From an uncultured Spirochaetales bacterium (GTDB lineage: Bacteria > Spirochaetota > Spirochaetia > Sphaerochaetales > Sphaerochaetaceae), in NCBI GenBank assembly GCA_944392695.1, contig CALXXN010000001.1, positions 186,001-250,000 of the forward strand: a stretch of DNA of 64,000 bases. The letters run 5' to 3'. Made by a program: the position numbers and the translations under genes. Within the stretch, counting starts at the first letter, position 1. Every line of letters starts with the position of its first letter. Under the pieces are notes generated by a model. That model did no database searches, was not told where the DNA came from, and worked only from the letters and a program-made list of their open reading frames with translations. This document shows, piece by piece, positions 25,208 through 37,007 of the stretch.

Positions 25208-25237
25208 TTGACAAAGCAATGCCAAAAGAAGTAAGAA
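25208..25237 (+). promoter_or_regulatory. Candidate promoter of the BCAA operon
   Basis: A consensus -35 TTGACA (25208-25213), an 18-bp spacer, and TAAGAA (25232-25237). Initiation would fall near 25244, leaving a short 5' UTR ahead of the leader peptide's AAGGAGGAG. Confidence 0.55.
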
Positions 25238-25271
25238 AAGCGCAAGGAAAAGTACTCAAGGAGGAGACAGA

Positions 25272-25364
25272 ATGACGAACAATCTGAAAGCCCTGCTGAT
25301 CAGTGAACTCGCCCTCTCGCTCTCCCTCCTCAGCCTTATCATCGCGCTACTTATTACGAACTAG
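25272..25364 (+). CDS. Leu/Ile-rich leader peptide of the BCAA operon, 30 aa
   Basis: A 30-codon ORF behind AAGGAGGAG. It has 11 Leu and 4 Ile codons but no Val; half its residues are Leu or Ile. The middle reads L-A-L-S-L-S-L-L-S-L-I-I-A-L-L-I. Five of the Leu codons are CTC. The stop codon overlaps the first base of an antiterminator arm (25364-25371). This is the classical layout for leucine-operon attenuation: ribosomes stalled on Leu or Ile codons leave the antiterminator free, while fast translation to the stop covers it and the terminator forms. It could be mistaken for a small membrane peptide, but its position before a terminator argues for a leader. Confidence 0.85.
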   Translation: MTNNLKALLISELALSLSLLSLIIALLITN

Positions 25365-25407
25365 GCCACGGCTTGGTCCGCTGATACGTACAGTGCAGCC
25401 CGTGGTC
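25364..25407 (+). promoter_or_regulatory. BCAA operon antiterminator
   Basis: GGCCACGG (25364-25371) can pair over 8 bp (one G-U) with CCGTGGTC (25400-25407). The second arm is also the 5' arm of the terminator, so the two structures exclude each other. The first arm begins at the last base of the leader stop codon, where a terminating ribosome would mask it. Confidence 0.65.
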
Positions 25408-25434
25408 CAATTGAAGGCCGCGGGTGTTTTTTTT
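25399..25434 (+). terminator. BCAA operon attenuator terminator
   Basis: CCCGTGGTC (25399-25407) pairs with GGCCGCGGG (25416-25424) as a 9-bp stem with two G-U pairs. TG and a run of eight T follow (25427-25434). It lies between the leader peptide and the ilvN Shine-Dalgarno. Confidence 0.85.
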
Positions 25435-25453
25435 CCCAAGCAAAGGAGGAGGA

Positions 25454-25981
25454 ATGGGAATGACAGAGGGAAACACCAGCACCTTGGCGATACTTGTCAA
25501 TAACAAGTCAGGCGTCCTCATGAGGGTCGTCGGCCTCTTCTCCAGGCGTGGTTACAACATCGACAGCCTCTCCGTAGGAGAGACGGAGGATCCGGCTGTC
25601 AGCCGTATCACGATCGTCGTCACCGTCGAGGACGCGGGAGCGGTCGACCAGGTACGCCGCCAGGTCGAGAAGCTGGTCGATGTCATCCGGGTCTATACGA
25701 TGAGCCCGGCTGAATCGCTCCAGCGTGAGCTCCTCCTGGTCAAGGTCAAGGCTGATGACAGCGCCCGCACACACCTGATCGAGATCAGTGACATCTTCCG
25801 TGCGACGATCATCGATGTCACGCCACTGACTGTCACATTGCAGCTTACAGGTGACATACAGAAGCTGGAGGCCTTCCTGGCCATGTTGCGACCCTATGGG
25901 ATCGTCGAGCTCGCCAGGACAGGGATCACGGCCCTTGAACGTGGAAGCAGGGCCTTGAGCGAGATTGATTTTGAGAACTGA
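25454..25981 (+). CDS. ilvN: Acetolactate synthase small (regulatory) subunit
   Basis: About 175 residues from ATG 25454 or 25460, both close behind AAGGAGGAGG. The N-terminal ACT domain is typical: LAILVNNKSGVLMRVVGLFSRRGYNIDSL, followed by RITIVV. The C-terminal half has the ALS_ss C-terminal pattern RELLLVKVKAD and FRATIIDVTPLTVTLQLTG. It binds valine or leucine and tunes the large subunit. Unusually for the operon, the small subunit is encoded first and its catalytic partner ilvB last, about 9 kb apart. Confidence 0.93.
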   Translation: MGMTEGNTSTLAILVNNKSGVLMRVVGLFSRRGYNIDSLSVGETEDPAVSRITIVVTVEDAGAVDQVRRQVEKLVDVIRVYTMSPAESLQRELLLVKVKADDSARTHLIEISDIFRATIIDVTPLTVTLQLTGDIQKLEAFLAMLRPYGIVELARTGITALERGSRALSEIDFEN

Positions 25982-26992
<1,011 letters not shown>

Positions 26993-27018
26993 GGATACAA
27001 GGGGGCCGAGGAGGAATC

Positions 27019-28614
27019 ATGGCAGACAGGGTTTATATTTTCGACACGACGCTGAGGGATGGTGAGCAGGCGCCAGGCTACTCGATGAACCTTCAGGAGA
27101 AGATCCAGATGGCCAGGATGCTTGAGACTCTTGGCGTCGACATCATAGAGGCCGGTTTCGCCATCTCTTCCCCGGGGGACTTCGAATCGGTCCAGGCGAT
27201 TGCGAGGGCTGTGGAGAGGCCTGTTGTGGCCTCCCTGGCCCGCGCCCTGAAAAAGGACATCGATGCGGCCTGGGCCGCTGTGAAGGAGGCAAGGCATCCA
27301 CGCATACATGTCTTCCTCGCGACGAGCGATTTGCACCTTGAGTACAAGTTGAAGCTCACCCGTGAGGAGGCCCTCGAGAGGGTGAAGGAGAATGTCAGCT
27401 ACGCCAGGAGCCTGTGTGGCGACATCGAGTTCAGCCTCGAGGATGCCACCCGTACAGACCTGGACTACATGTGCCAGGTCGTGGAGGCCGCCATCGCCTG
27501 TGGGGCGACGACGATCAACCTCCCTGACACGGTGGGCTACTCCACTCCTGATGAGATCCGGGGAATGGTCACTTATGTGAAGGAGCATGTGCCCAACATC
27601 GACCAGGCCGTGATCAGCATGCACTGCCACAACGACCTTGGCCTGGCTGTCGCCAACACGGTCGCAGGAGTCAGCGCTGGTGCCCGCCAGGTCGAGTGCA
27701 CGCTCTGCGGAATAGGGGAGCGTGCCGGCAACGCGGCGATGGAGGAGGTCGTCATGCTCTTCAAGACGCGTCAGGACGCCCTCCCGTTCGAGACAGGTAT
27801 CGAGACGCGTGAGATCACCAAGGCGGCCCGCATGCTCTCTACTACGACTGGTGTGAAGATCAACCCGAGCAAGGCCATCGTCGGTGCGAACGCCTTCGCC
27901 CATGAATCCGGCATACATCAGCATGGCATGATGGCCAACAGCCGCACTTACGAGATCATGACACCTGAGTCGGTCGGCCTTGGACAGACCAGCCTGGTCC
28001 TGGGCAAGCACTCAGGCCAGCACGCCTTCTCAAAGAAGCTCGTAGAGCTGGGTTACAAGCTTCCCAAGGAAGAGGAGGACCGTCTCTTCGCCGAGTTCAA
28101 GAAGACCTGTGACAGGAAGAAGAACATCTCCGACCGCGACATCGTCGCCCTTGTCGAGTCGACAGAGAGTGCGGAAGACCAGATCTGGTCGCTTGAGTCC
28201 TTCGTCGTCAACAGTGGCAACCACATGGACAGCACGGCCTGCATAGCCCTGCGCAAGGGAGGCAAGGTCTACAAGGATGTCGCAATCGGCACAGGTCCTG
28301 TATATGCGTCACTGCGTGCCGTCGAGAAGATCATCAAGCATCCCTTCAGTCTTGATGACTATTTCATCCAGGCGGTCACAGAGGACCGCGACGCCCTTGG
28401 TGAGGTCCAGGTACGCGTGAGCGACCAGAGCGGGACCTATCGTGGCCGCGGTGTCAGTACTGACATCATAGAGGCCAGCATCCTCTCCACACTCGCCGCC
28501 GTCAACAAGATGCTCTCAGAGAAGGTCTCATCCCTGTCACAGGGGCAGAGCGCCAACCAGATGAGCTTCGAAAACGACATGCTCTACGAGCACACTGACA
28601 AGAGTGGGGAGTGA
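27019..28614 (+). CDS. leuA: 2-Isopropylmalate synthase
   Basis: 531 residues. The TIM-barrel catalytic domain opens with [18 protein letters not shown], has the [17 protein letters not shown] metal-binding block (about residue 198), and [10 protein letters not shown] linker with [10 protein letters not shown] leads to the C-terminal LeuA regulatory domain (about residues 390-510, including [11 protein letters not shown]), so leucine feedback inhibition is expected. GGAGGAAT precedes the ATG. It overlaps the cimA start. Confidence 0.94.
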   Translation: MADRVYIFDTTLRDGEQAPGYSMNLQEKIQMARMLETLGVDIIEAGFAISSPGDFESVQAIARAVERPVVASLARALKKDIDAAWAAVKEARHPRIHVFLATSDLHLEYKLKLTREEALERVKENVSYARSLCGDIEFSLEDATRTDLDYMCQVVEAAIACGATTINLPDTVGYSTPDEIRGMVTYVKEHVPNIDQAVISMHCHNDLGLAVANTVAGVSAGARQVECTLCGIGERAGNAAMEEVVMLFKTRQDALPFETGIETREITKAARMLSTTTGVKINPSKAIVGANAFAHESGIHQHGMMANSRTYEIMTPESVGLGQTSLVLGKHSGQHAFSKKLVELGYKLPKEEEDRLFAEFKKTCDRKKNISDRDIVALVESTESAEDQIWSLESFVVNSGNHMDSTACIALRKGGKVYKDVAIGTGPVYASLRAVEKIIKHPFSLDDYFIQAVTEDRDALGEVQVRVSDQSGTYRGRGVSTDIIEASILSTLAAVNKMLSEKVSSLSQGQSANQMSFENDMLYEHTDKSGE

Positions 28615-30182
28615 TGGCAAAGCTGGAGGTCTTCGATTCGACATTGCGCGATGGCGCCCAGGGGGAGGGGCTCTCCTTCAGCTTGGATGACAAACTGAGG
28701 ATCTGCTCCCTCCTTGATGGCCTTGGTGTTGCCTACATCGAGGCGGGCAATCCTGGCAGCAATGTCAAAGACAGGCAGTTCTTTGAGCACATGGGGCGGC
28801 AGAGGCTGAAGAGCGCGCGTCTTGTCGCCTTCGGCTCGACACGCCGTCCTGGAGTGAAGGCAGGGGAGGACAGGAACCTCCTCTCCCTCGCATCCTCAGG
28901 GGCTCCCATCGCCGCCATCTTTGGCAAATCCTGGCGTTTCCAGGTCGATGAGGTGCTCAGGATCAGTCCTGAGGAGAACCTGGACCTGATTTCATCATCC
29001 ATATCCTTCCTTGCCTCCCAGGGGCTCGAGGTCTTCTTCGACGCTGAGCACTTCTTCGATGGGTGGAAGGAGGATCCTGATTACGCGATGCAGACACTGC
29101 GTGTGGCATTGCAGGCCGGCGCCAGCCGCCTCGTGCTTTGCGAGACGAGGGGTGGCTGGCTCCCTGATGCCATCTACGAGGCTGTCAGTGCTGTCCATGA
29201 GGCCCTGCCTGATGCCGTCCTTGCGATTCATGCCCACAATGATTCAGGTTGTGCGGTCGCCAATTCGCTGATGGCTATAAAGGCCGGTGCCACCCAGGTC
29301 CAGGGGACGATGACCGGGATTGGAGAGCGCTGTGGCAACGCCAACCTCTCGACGATCATCGCGGATGTCGAGCTGAAGCTTGGCATCAAGGCCATAGATG
29401 GACGCTTGGAGAATCTCGCATCAACCTGTCGTTCGATTGCCAGCATCTGCAACATGCCTCTTGAAGGAGGCATGCCCTATGTTGGTTCATCAGCCTTCGC
29501 CCACAAGGGTGGCATGCATATCGACGGGGTCTTGAAAGATCCCCGCACCTTTGAACATGTCCGCCCTGAGGACGTAGGTGCGACAAGGCGCCTCCTGATG
29601 AGCGAGGTCAGTGGCAGGGCCCTGCTGATGCAGCGCATAGAGCGCATCCAGCCAGGCTTGTCGAAGGACTCTCCACAAGTCGTACGCCTGATGGAGGTCC
29701 TCAAGGAGAAGGAGGCTGAGGGCTATCAGTACGAGGGTGCTGAGAACAGCTTCGACGTCCTGATCCACAAGGAGCTCGGGGCAGGTGATCCCTTCTTCAC
29801 CTTCGTCCACTACCAGACGATTGGACAGCTGCCTTACGCCGATCCGATGAGCGGTGCCAGCCATACGGCCCTGGTCAAGGTCCGCGTCCATGGAGAGAGC
29901 GCCATAGCGGCAGCCGAGGGCAAGGGCCCTGTGAACGCCCTCGACAAGGCCCTGAGGGCCGTCCTCGAGCAGTTCTACCCATCGCTGCGCAGCGTCCACC
30001 TCACTGACTACAAGGTCCGTGTGCTGGATGGGGTTGATGCGACGGCAAGCAGGGTCAGGGTCGTGATCACATCATCCGATGGCGTTGATTCCTGGACAAC
30101 GATCGGGGTCAGCAGTGACATCATAAAGGCCAGTTTCCTGGCCCTTTCAGACAGCATAGAGTACAAGTTGTTCAACAGATAG
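28614..30182 (+). CDS. cimA: (R)-Citramalate synthase
   Basis: 522 residues from ATG 28614, overlapping the leuA stop. It is a LeuA-family enzyme of the CimA branch: the first motif is [20 protein letters not shown] (leuA has GEQAPG). It lacks the long catalytic helix block of LeuA, has [17 protein letters not shown], and ends in a LeuA-type dimer/regulatory domain ([16 protein letters not shown]). It condenses pyruvate and acetyl-CoA to citramalate, the threonine-independent entry to isoleucine. No ilvA is present in the operon, which agrees with this route. Homocitrate synthase activity is less likely. Confidence 0.88.
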   Translation: MAKLEVFDSTLRDGAQGEGLSFSLDDKLRICSLLDGLGVAYIEAGNPGSNVKDRQFFEHMGRQRLKSARLVAFGSTRRPGVKAGEDRNLLSLASSGAPIAAIFGKSWRFQVDEVLRISPEENLDLISSSISFLASQGLEVFFDAEHFFDGWKEDPDYAMQTLRVALQAGASRLVLCETRGGWLPDAIYEAVSAVHEALPDAVLAIHAHNDSGCAVANSLMAIKAGATQVQGTMTGIGERCGNANLSTIIADVELKLGIKAIDGRLENLASTCRSIASICNMPLEGGMPYVGSSAFAHKGGMHIDGVLKDPRTFEHVRPEDVGATRRLLMSEVSGRALLMQRIERIQPGLSKDSPQVVRLMEVLKEKEAEGYQYEGAENSFDVLIHKELGAGDPFFTFVHYQTIGQLPYADPMSGASHTALVKVRVHGESAIAAAEGKGPVNALDKALRAVLEQFYPSLRSVHLTDYKVRVLDGVDATASRVRVVITSSDGVDSWTTIGVSSDIIKASFLALSDSIEYKLFNR

Positions 30183-30193
30183 GAGGTAACTAT

Positions 30194-31456
30194 ATGGGCA
30201 TGACAAGCACAGAGAAGATCCTGGCGCGTGCCAGTGGGCAGGAGGAAGTCCACGCAGGCCAGCTGATCATGGCCGACCTGGACCTGGTCCTCGGCAATGA
30301 CATAACAAGCCCTGTCGCGATTGGCGAGTTCGCCCGCTTTGGTACAGACCGTGTCTTCGACAAGGACAAGGTCGCCCTCGTGCCTGACCACTTCGCACCC
30401 AACAAGGATATCAAGGCGGCGACCCAGTGCAAGTGTGTGCGTGAGTTCGCCCACAAGATGGATATCACAAACTACTTCGAAGTTGGTGAGATGGGTGTCG
30501 AGCATGCCCTCCTTCCAGAGAAGGGCCTGGTCAGCGCAGGAGATGTCGTGATTGGTGCCGACAGCCATACCTGCACCTATGGCGCCCTTGGAGCCTTCTC
30601 GACAGGTGTCGGCTCGACTGACATGGCCGCTGGCATGGCCACAGGCAAGGCCTGGTTCCGCGTACCCTCCGCACTGAAGTTCAACCTGACCGGGTCCTTC
30701 CGCCCCTATGTCTCAGGCAAGGACCTGATCCTCCATATCATCGGCATGATTGGTGTTGATGGCGCCCTGTACAGGACGATGGAGTTCTCTGGCCCTGGGG
30801 TGGCCTCCCTCTCAATGGATGACCGCTTCACTGTCTGCAACATGGCGATCGAGGCCGGAGGCAAGAACGGCATCTTCCCGGTCGATGGGAAAACCCTTGC
30901 TTACTTGAAGGAATCAGGTGCCAGGGAACCTCGCATTTATGAGAGTGATCCTGATGCCACCTATGAAAAGGTCTATGAGATCGACCTCTCAACAATAGAG
31001 AGCACGGTCGCCTTCCCACACCTGCCGGAGAACACGCATCCAATCAGCCAGTGTGGGGAAGTCAAGATCGACCAGGTCGTGATTGGCAGCTGCACGAATG
31101 GCCGCATCAGCGACCTGAGGCAGGCGGCGGAGATCCTCCGTGGCCGCCATGTCGCCAAGGGCATCCGCTGCCTTGTCATCCCCGCGACGCAGAAGATCTG
31201 GCGCCAGGCGATGGACGAGGGGCTCTTCGACATCTTCATGGATGCAGGATGCGTGATCAGCACGCCGACCTGCGGTCCCTGTCTCGGTGGTTACATGGGC
31301 ATACTCGCAGAGGGTGAGCGCTGCGTGTCGACGACGAACCGCAACTTCGTCGGCCGCATGGGCCATGTGAAGAGCGAGGTCTACCTCGCATCCCCGGCTG
31401 TCGCCGCCGCATCAGCTGTCGCTGGACGGATCGCCGACCCTGCCAAGCTGGACTGA
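30194..31456 (+). CDS. leuC: 3-Isopropylmalate/(R)-2-methylmalate dehydratase large subunit
   Basis: 420 residues, the shorter archaeal/Thermotoga-type LeuC. It includes [40 protein letters not shown] and the [4Fe-4S] cysteines (SHTC, then GSCTNGR, then [14 protein letters not shown]). This subgroup is often active on both isopropylmalate and citramalate, which fits a single leuCD set serving leucine and isoleucine here. Strong TAGGAGG before ATG 30194. Confidence 0.94.
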   Translation: MGMTSTEKILARASGQEEVHAGQLIMADLDLVLGNDITSPVAIGEFARFGTDRVFDKDKVALVPDHFAPNKDIKAATQCKCVREFAHKMDITNYFEVGEMGVEHALLPEKGLVSAGDVVIGADSHTCTYGALGAFSTGVGSTDMAAGMATGKAWFRVPSALKFNLTGSFRPYVSGKDLILHIIGMIGVDGALYRTMEFSGPGVASLSMDDRFTVCNMAIEAGGKNGIFPVDGKTLAYLKESGAREPRIYESDPDATYEKVYEIDLSTIESTVAFPHLPENTHPISQCGEVKIDQVVIGSCTNGRISDLRQAAEILRGRHVAKGIRCLVIPATQKIWRQAMDEGLFDIFMDAGCVISTPTCGPCLGGYMGILAEGERCVSTTNRNFVGRMGHVKSEVYLASPAVAAASAVAGRIADPAKLD

Positions 31457-31467
31457 GGAGGAGAGAG

Positions 31468-31965
31468 ATGAAAGCAAGAGGAAAAGTCTTCAAATACCAG
31501 GACAATGTCGACACGGATGTGATCATCCCTGCCCGCTACCTGAACACATCGAGCGCCGCTGAGCTCGCCGCCCACTGCATGGAGGACATAGACAAGGACT
31601 TCGTCTCCAATGTGAAGAAGGGGGATATCATCGTGGCAGGAGCCAACTTCGGTTGTGGCTCCTCACGTGAGCACGCCCCGCTTGCGATCAAGGAGAGTGG
31701 TATCGGCTGTGTCATCGCGACGACCTTCGCGCGCATCTTCTACCGCAATGCGATCAACATCGGACTGCCGATCCTCGAGTGCCCTGCCGCCAGTGAGGCG
31801 GTGAGGGCAGGGGACGAGGTCGAGGTCGATTTCGACACGGGCACTGTCACTGACATCACGACAGGGCAGGTCTTCCAGGGTGAGCCCTTCCCGCCCTTCA
31901 TGCAGGAGATCATCCGCGATGGTGGGCTCATAAACCACCTGTCCAAGACGATGAAGGAGGCGTAA
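31468..31965 (+). CDS. leuD: 3-Isopropylmalate/(R)-2-methylmalate dehydratase small subunit
   Basis: 165 residues, the short LeuD that pairs with the 420-residue LeuC type. It has [13 protein letters not shown], the swivelling-domain signature [18 protein letters not shown], and [15 protein letters not shown]. It lies 11 bp after leuC with GAGGAGGAG as ribosome site, and 2 bp before leuB. Confidence 0.95.
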   Translation: MKARGKVFKYQDNVDTDVIIPARYLNTSSAAELAAHCMEDIDKDFVSNVKKGDIIVAGANFGCGSSREHAPLAIKESGIGCVIATTFARIFYRNAINIGLPILECPAASEAVRAGDEVEVDFDTGTVTDITTGQVFQGEPFPPFMQEIIRDGGLINHLSKTMKEA

Positions 31966-31967
31966 GC

Positions 31968-33029
31968 ATGGATTTCAAGATCGCAGTCATCCCCGGCGAT
32001 GGGATTGGACCAGACATAGTACGTGAGGCCTTGAAGGTCCTCGACAAGGTGGCTTCCTGCTATGGCCACCACTTCTCCTATGAGACCCTCCTGGCTGGAG
32101 GTGTGGCCATTGATGAGACAGGCGCCCCGCTTCCAGAGGAGACCCTTGAGAAGGCGAAGGCGGCAGACAGCGTCCTCCTTGGCGCGGTTGGCGGCCCGAA
32201 GTGGGACGACGTCCCTTCCGCCATCCGTCCTGAGAAGGCCCTGCTGGGCCTGCGTGGTGGGCTTGGGCTTTTCTGCAACCTCCGCCCCGCCATGCTCTTC
32301 CCCCAGCTCGCCTCGGCCTGCCCCTTGAAACCTTCGATGGTCGAGGGTGGTCTCGACATCATGGTCGTCCGTGAGCTCACCGGTGGCATCTACTTCGGCA
32401 AGAGGGAGAGGACGGCTGACTCAGCCTACGATGTGATGGCCTACTCCAAGGAGGAGGTCAGGCGGATCGCCGTCAAGGCCTTCGACATCGCGATGAAGAG
32501 GAATCGGAAGCTGACGTCGGTCGACAAGGCGAACATCCTTGAGACCAGCCGCCTCTGGAGGGCCACTGTCGACGAGGTCGCCAAGAACTACCCGGAAGTC
32601 GCACTCAACCACCTCTATGTCGACAACGCCGCCATGCAGCTTGTCAGGAACCCAAAGCAGTTCGATGTGATTGTCACTGAGAACATGTTCGGTGACATCC
32701 TCTCTGATGAGGCCAGCATGGTCACAGGATCGATCGGCATGCTGCCATCGGCCTCACTCCGTGGGGATTCCTTCGGAATGTACGAACCCATCCATGGCTC
32801 TGCCCCTGACATCGCAGGCCAGGACAAGGCGAACCCACTTGCCACAATCCTCTCAGTCGCGATGATGCTGCGCTACAGCTTCTCGCTCCCAGCAGAGGCC
32901 GATGCCATTGAGAAGGCTGTCAGTGACACTCTGGACCAGGGCATACGCACTGCTGATATCATGAGTGAAGGCTGCACCCTTGTCGGTACAGCCGCCATGG
33001 GCGATGCCGTCGCCGCCAATGTGAGGTAG
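31968..33029 (+). CDS. leuB: 3-Isopropylmalate dehydrogenase
   Basis: 353 residues of normal LeuB length. Motifs are [15 protein letters not shown], the substrate-binding [26 protein letters not shown], catalytic Tyr and Lys ([22 protein letters not shown]), and the Mg2+/NAD signature [12 protein letters not shown] with [15 protein letters not shown]. It may also act on 3-methylmalate in the citramalate route, since no second dehydrogenase is present. Confidence 0.95.
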   Translation: MDFKIAVIPGDGIGPDIVREALKVLDKVASCYGHHFSYETLLAGGVAIDETGAPLPEETLEKAKAADSVLLGAVGGPKWDDVPSAIRPEKALLGLRGGLGLFCNLRPAMLFPQLASACPLKPSMVEGGLDIMVVRELTGGIYFGKRERTADSAYDVMAYSKEEVRRIAVKAFDIAMKRNRKLTSVDKANILETSRLWRATVDEVAKNYPEVALNHLYVDNAAMQLVRNPKQFDVIVTENMFGDILSDEASMVTGSIGMLPSASLRGDSFGMYEPIHGSAPDIAGQDKANPLATILSVAMMLRYSFSLPAEADAIEKAVSDTLDQGIRTADIMSEGCTLVGTAAMGDAVAANVR

Positions 33030-33033
33030 GACC

Positions 33034-34710
33034 ATGAGGAGTGATGCGATGAAGAGCGGGGTGGAGAAGGCCCCGCACCGCAGCCTGATGAAGGCCCTTG
33101 GCTGGACTGACAGGGAGATGGAGATGCCTGTGATCGGCATCGTCAGCGGTCAGAACGAGATCATCCCAGGTCATGTCCAGATAGACCGTATCGTCAACGC
33201 CGTCAAGGCTGGTGTCAGGGAGGCAGGTGGCAATCCTGTCGTCTTCCCTGTGATCGGCGTCTGTGATGGCATAGCCATGGGGCACAAGGGCATGAAGTAC
33301 TCCCTCTGCTCCCGTGAGCTGATCGCGGACAGCATAGAGGTCATGGCCAACGCCCATCCCTTCGACGCCCTTGTCATGGTGCCCAACTGCGACAAGATCG
33401 TCCCTGGCATGCTGATGGCGGCAGCGAGGCTCGATTTGCCGACGATCTTCGTCTCAGGCGGCCCCATGCTCGCCGGACATATCAAGGGGGACCGCAGCCG
33501 TGGCTACTCGCTCTCCTCGATGTTCGAGGCTGTCGGCCGTTACAAGGCCGGCACGATGGATGAAGAGGAGGTCAAGTCCTGGGAGGACTCTGTCTGCCCG
33601 ACCTGTGGCTCATGCTCCGGCATGTACACGGCCAACAGCATGAACTGCCTCTGCGAAGCCATAGGCATGGCCCTGCCTGGCAATGGCACGATCCCTGCCG
33701 TTTACGCCGCACGTGAGCGCCTTGCCAAGGACACAGGCTGGGCCATCATGAACCTTCTGGCCAAAGGCATCACCGCTCGAGACATCCTCACGGAGAAGGC
33801 CTTCAAGAACGCGCTCAAGGTCGACATGGCCCTCGGCTGTTCGACCAACACGATGCTGCATCTTCCTGCGATCGCCCACAGCGCAGGTGTGGAGATCGAT
33901 ATCTTCGAAGCGAACGACATCTCTGCCAAGGTGCCAAACCTCTGCCACCTGGCACCTGCAGGTCCTGACCATATCGAGGACCTGGACCAGGCTGGTGGCA
34001 TCATGGCCGTGATGAAGGAACTGGACTCGCTGGGCGTACTCGAGCGCGACCTCATGACTGTCACAGGCGAGGCCATACATTGTTCCTGGGACGATGCCAG
34101 GAACTACAATGAAGCGGTGATCCGCCCTGTGGACGATCCCTTTGACAAGACAGGTGGTATCGCTGTGCTCTCCGGCAACCTCGCCCCTGAAGGTGCTGTC
34201 GTCAAGCGCTCGGCTGTCGCTGCTGAGATGCTCTGCCACAAGGGGCCTGCCCGCGTCTTCGACAGCGAGGAGGAGGCCATAGCGGCGATCTACGCTAAGA
34301 AGATCAACAAGGGGGACGTCGTCGTGATCCGTTACGAAGGCCCCAAGGGCGGCCCTGGCATGAGGGAGATGCTCTCACCGACCAGTGCGATCGCCGGCAT
34401 GGGCTTGGACAAGGACGTCGCCCTGATCACTGATGGCCGTTTCTCAGGTGCCACGCGTGGCGCCTCGATCGGCCATGTCTGCCCTGAGGCCGCCGCAGGT
34501 GGCCTGATCGGCCTGGTGGAGGAGGGGGATGAGATCGAGATCGACATCCCCGCCCATAAGCTGCAGCTTAATGTGCCTGAGGCGGTCATTGAGGAGAGGA
34601 GGGCGCATCACGTGCCCCGCAAGAACAAGGTCGATGGCTACCTCGCCCGCTACCAGTCCATGGTGACGAGTGCCAGCAAGGGGGCTGTCTTCAAGGAGGT
34701 TGAGGAGTGA
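33034..34710 (+). CDS. ilvD: Dihydroxy-acid dehydratase
   Basis: 558 residues. The start [18 protein letters not shown] is the standard IlvD N terminus, which supports ATG 33034. The iron-sulfur cysteines are in [12 protein letters not shown] and [16 protein letters not shown]. The C-terminal half has [19 protein letters not shown] and [11 protein letters not shown]. It catalyses the last common dehydration for isoleucine and valine. Overlaps ilvB by 4 bp. Confidence 0.96.
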   Translation: MRSDAMKSGVEKAPHRSLMKALGWTDREMEMPVIGIVSGQNEIIPGHVQIDRIVNAVKAGVREAGGNPVVFPVIGVCDGIAMGHKGMKYSLCSRELIADSIEVMANAHPFDALVMVPNCDKIVPGMLMAAARLDLPTIFVSGGPMLAGHIKGDRSRGYSLSSMFEAVGRYKAGTMDEEEVKSWEDSVCPTCGSCSGMYTANSMNCLCEAIGMALPGNGTIPAVYAARERLAKDTGWAIMNLLAKGITARDILTEKAFKNALKVDMALGCSTNTMLHLPAIAHSAGVEIDIFEANDISAKVPNLCHLAPAGPDHIEDLDQAGGIMAVMKELDSLGVLERDLMTVTGEAIHCSWDDARNYNEAVIRPVDDPFDKTGGIAVLSGNLAPEGAVVKRSAVAAEMLCHKGPARVFDSEEEAIAAIYAKKINKGDVVVIRYEGPKGGPGMREMLSPTSAIAGMGLDKDVALITDGRFSGATRGASIGHVCPEAAAGGLIGLVEEGDEIEIDIPAHKLQLNVPEAVIEERRAHHVPRKNKVDGYLARYQSMVTSASKGAVFKEVEE

Positions 34711-36398
34711 AGCTGACAGGTGCCCAGGTGATGATGGAACTGCTCCTGGAGCAGGGTGTCGATACGATCTTCGGCTACCCCGGTGGCCAGGTGATCCCCC
34801 TCTACGATGCGATTTATGAGTACCGTGGCCGGATCCGCCACATACTGACCGCCCATGAGCAGGGCGCCAGCCATGCAGCTGATGGCTACGCCCGCTCGAC
34901 AGGCCGTGTCGGGGTGTGCATGGCGACCTCGGGTCCTGGTGCGACGAACCTTGTTACAGGGCTTGCGACTGCCTACATGGATTCGTCCCCTGTCGTTGCG
35001 ATCACAGGCAACGTGCCTGTGTCCCTCCTGGGCAAGGACAGCTTCCAGGAGGTCGACATCCAGGGTGTGACGATGCCTGTGACAAAGCACAACTACATCG
35101 TCAAGCGCAGCGAGGACCTGGTGGAGACTGTCCGCGAGGCCTTTCATATCGCACAATCAGGCCGTCCAGGTCCTGTCCTGATCGATGTCCCGAAGAACAT
35201 ACAGACGGACATGATCGAATGGGAGCCGGCACCCCTCAAACCAATCACGAGGTCGACTGAGAGGCTACGCGATGCTGACATCGACAAGGCCATCGGCATG
35301 CTCACCCAGTGCGAGCGTCCGCTGTGCTACATCGGTGGTGGGGTGATCCGCTCTGATGCAAGCGCTGAGCTTGCCACCTTCCTTGAGAAGACGGACAGTG
35401 CTGTCTGCTCCTCCCTCATGGGCCTTGGTGCCGTTCCTGCTGACAACCCGCGTTTCACAGGACTGGTCGGCATGCATGGTACGAAGTTGAGCAACATGGC
35501 TATCAACGCCTGTGACCTCCTGATCGTCATCGGCGCCCGCTTCTCAGACCGCGTCATCAGCAAAGGTTCGACCTTCGCCCGCCAGGCCAGGATCGTCCAG
35601 TTCGACATAGACCCGGCCGAGTTCAACAAGAACATCGTCTCCCATGTGCATGTCGTAGGCGATGTCGCAGAGGTCCTCCACCGCGTCAATGGACGCCTTG
35701 GAGATGGACTGCCGCGCCACGGGGACTGGATGAACTGGGTCGCAGAGAACCGCCGCCGCTACCCTGTGAAGGTGACAAGCGAATCAAGGCGTCCCCGTGA
35801 GATCCTGCGCGCCCTAGACCATGAGATGGCCTCGCTTGAAGAGGATGCCTTCATCACGACCGATGTAGGCCAGCACCAGATGTGGGCTGCCCAGTTCCTG
35901 AAGCACCAGAAGCCACGCCACTTCCTGACATCGGGAGGGCTGGGTACGATGGGCTTCGGTGTAGGGGCCGCCTGTGGCACCCAGATAGCGCATCCTGATG
36001 CCCGTGTCTGTGACATCTCAGGTGATGGCTGCTTCAGGATGAACTGCAACGAGCTTGCGACAGTGGCACGCTACCAGCTACCCATCGTCATCCTTGTCTT
36101 CAACAACCACTGCCTTGGCATGGTGCGCCAGTGGCAGACCCTCTTCTACCAGGGGCACTACAGCGAGACGACGCTTGAGACCCCGGTCGACTGGGTCAAG
36201 CTGGCCCAGGCTTATGGCATCGATGGCATGAGGCTTGGCAAGGATGATGATGCCGCCGCCGTACTCCATTCCGCCTTCGCCCTGAAGCGTCCTGTAGTCG
36301 TCGACTGCGAGATTCCAATCGATGACAAGGTCCTGCCGATGATTCCTCCCGGGGCTTCAATCAGCGACATGATTGGTTTCATCGAAGAGGACATTTGA
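34707..36398 (+). CDS. ilvB: Acetolactate synthase large (catalytic) subunit
   Basis: 563 residues from a GTG start inside the ilvD stop, with AAGGAGGTTGAGGA upstream. The three TPP-enzyme domains are complete: catalytic Glu in [28 protein letters not shown], the FAD-binding middle domain (IGARFSDRV), and the TPP motif [20 protein letters not shown] ending in [14 protein letters not shown]. It is the last BCAA gene. A transaminase gene (ilvE) is absent from the cluster. Confidence 0.96.
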   Translation: MKLTGAQVMMELLLEQGVDTIFGYPGGQVIPLYDAIYEYRGRIRHILTAHEQGASHAADGYARSTGRVGVCMATSGPGATNLVTGLATAYMDSSPVVAITGNVPVSLLGKDSFQEVDIQGVTMPVTKHNYIVKRSEDLVETVREAFHIAQSGRPGPVLIDVPKNIQTDMIEWEPAPLKPITRSTERLRDADIDKAIGMLTQCERPLCYIGGGVIRSDASAELATFLEKTDSAVCSSLMGLGAVPADNPRFTGLVGMHGTKLSNMAINACDLLIVIGARFSDRVISKGSTFARQARIVQFDIDPAEFNKNIVSHVHVVGDVAEVLHRVNGRLGDGLPRHGDWMNWVAENRRRYPVKVTSESRRPREILRALDHEMASLEEDAFITTDVGQHQMWAAQFLKHQKPRHFLTSGGLGTMGFGVGAACGTQIAHPDARVCDISGDGCFRMNCNELATVARYQLPIVILVFNNHCLGMVRQWQTLFYQGHYSETTLETPVDWVKLAQAYGIDGMRLGKDDDAAAVLHSAFALKRPVVVDCEIPIDDKVLPMIPPGASISDMIGFIEEDI

Positions 36399-36410
36399 CG
36401 CAGCTTTGTC

Positions 36411-36438
36411 TTGACGCCGCCTTTCCGCATGGTAGAAT
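36411..36438 (+). promoter_or_regulatory. Promoter of rpmF-acpP-rnc
   Basis: TTGACG (36411-36416), a 16-bp spacer and TAGAAT (36433-36438), starting 12 bp after the ilvB stop. Initiation is predicted near 36445, giving a leader of about 120 nt that can fold through GTTGGC/GCCAAAC and GTGCC/GGCAT pairings. Confidence 0.65.
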
Positions 36439-36567
36439 TTGGTCATGTTGGCTGGAGTGCCGCCATGTGGAAAAGGCATGCCAAACGATGATTGACCAAG
36501 ATGAGCCTCTTGGGATATCATCGGGAAAGTGTCTGTCCACATAAGCACATTTCAGAGAGGTTAAGTT

Positions 36568-36753
36568 ATGGCTACTCCAAAGTATAAAACATCAAAATCC
36601 AAGGCTGCGTCCCGCAAGGCGGCCAACATGAAGCTTTCAGCTCCCACCCTTTCTCCTTGCCAGACCTGCGGCAACCTTGTGCCTTCGCACCAGGTCTGCC
36701 CGAAGTGCGGCTACTACAATGGCAAGCCGGTCATCGTCAAGGACGCTGAATAA
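36568..36753 (+). CDS. rpmF: Ribosomal protein L32
   Basis: 61 residues with the typical basic N terminus MATPKYKTSKSKAASRKA and a zinc-ribbon form of L32: CQTCG then CPKCGYYNG. This is the C+ paralogue that binds zinc. It stands next to acpP, the conserved rpmF-fatty-acid arrangement, although the DUF177 gene usually found upstream is absent. Confidence 0.95.
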   Translation: MATPKYKTSKSKAASRKAANMKLSAPTLSPCQTCGNLVPSHQVCPKCGYYNGKPVIVKDAE

Positions 36754-36764
36754 GGAGGGGAGAA

Positions 36765-37007
36765 ATGACTGAAGCCCAGGTTTTGGAAAAGGTCAGGGAC
36801 CTTGTCGCGGAGAAGCTTTCCGTCGATCCAGCCAAAATCGTACCCGAAGCGTCTTTCAGGAAGGACCTCGGTGCGGACAGCCTCGACACATACGAGCTGG
36901 TTTATGCGATCGAGGAGGAACTCGGAGTCACGATTCCCGACGACATGGCCAATGAGTTCGAAACTGTCGGCGATGCTGTCAAATTCCTTTCGCAGGCCCT
37001 CAGTTAA
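36765..37007 (+). CDS. acpP: Acyl carrier protein
   Basis: 80 residues, an acidic four-helix protein with the phosphopantetheine attachment site GADSLDTYELV (Ser39). It carries growing fatty acyl chains in type II fatty acid synthesis. It lies 11 bp after rpmF with AAGGAGGGG, and its stop is directly followed by the rnc start. Confidence 0.96.
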   Translation: MTEAQVLEKVRDLVAEKLSVDPAKIVPEASFRKDLGADSLDTYELVYAIEEELGVTIPDDMANEFETVGDAVKFLSQALS

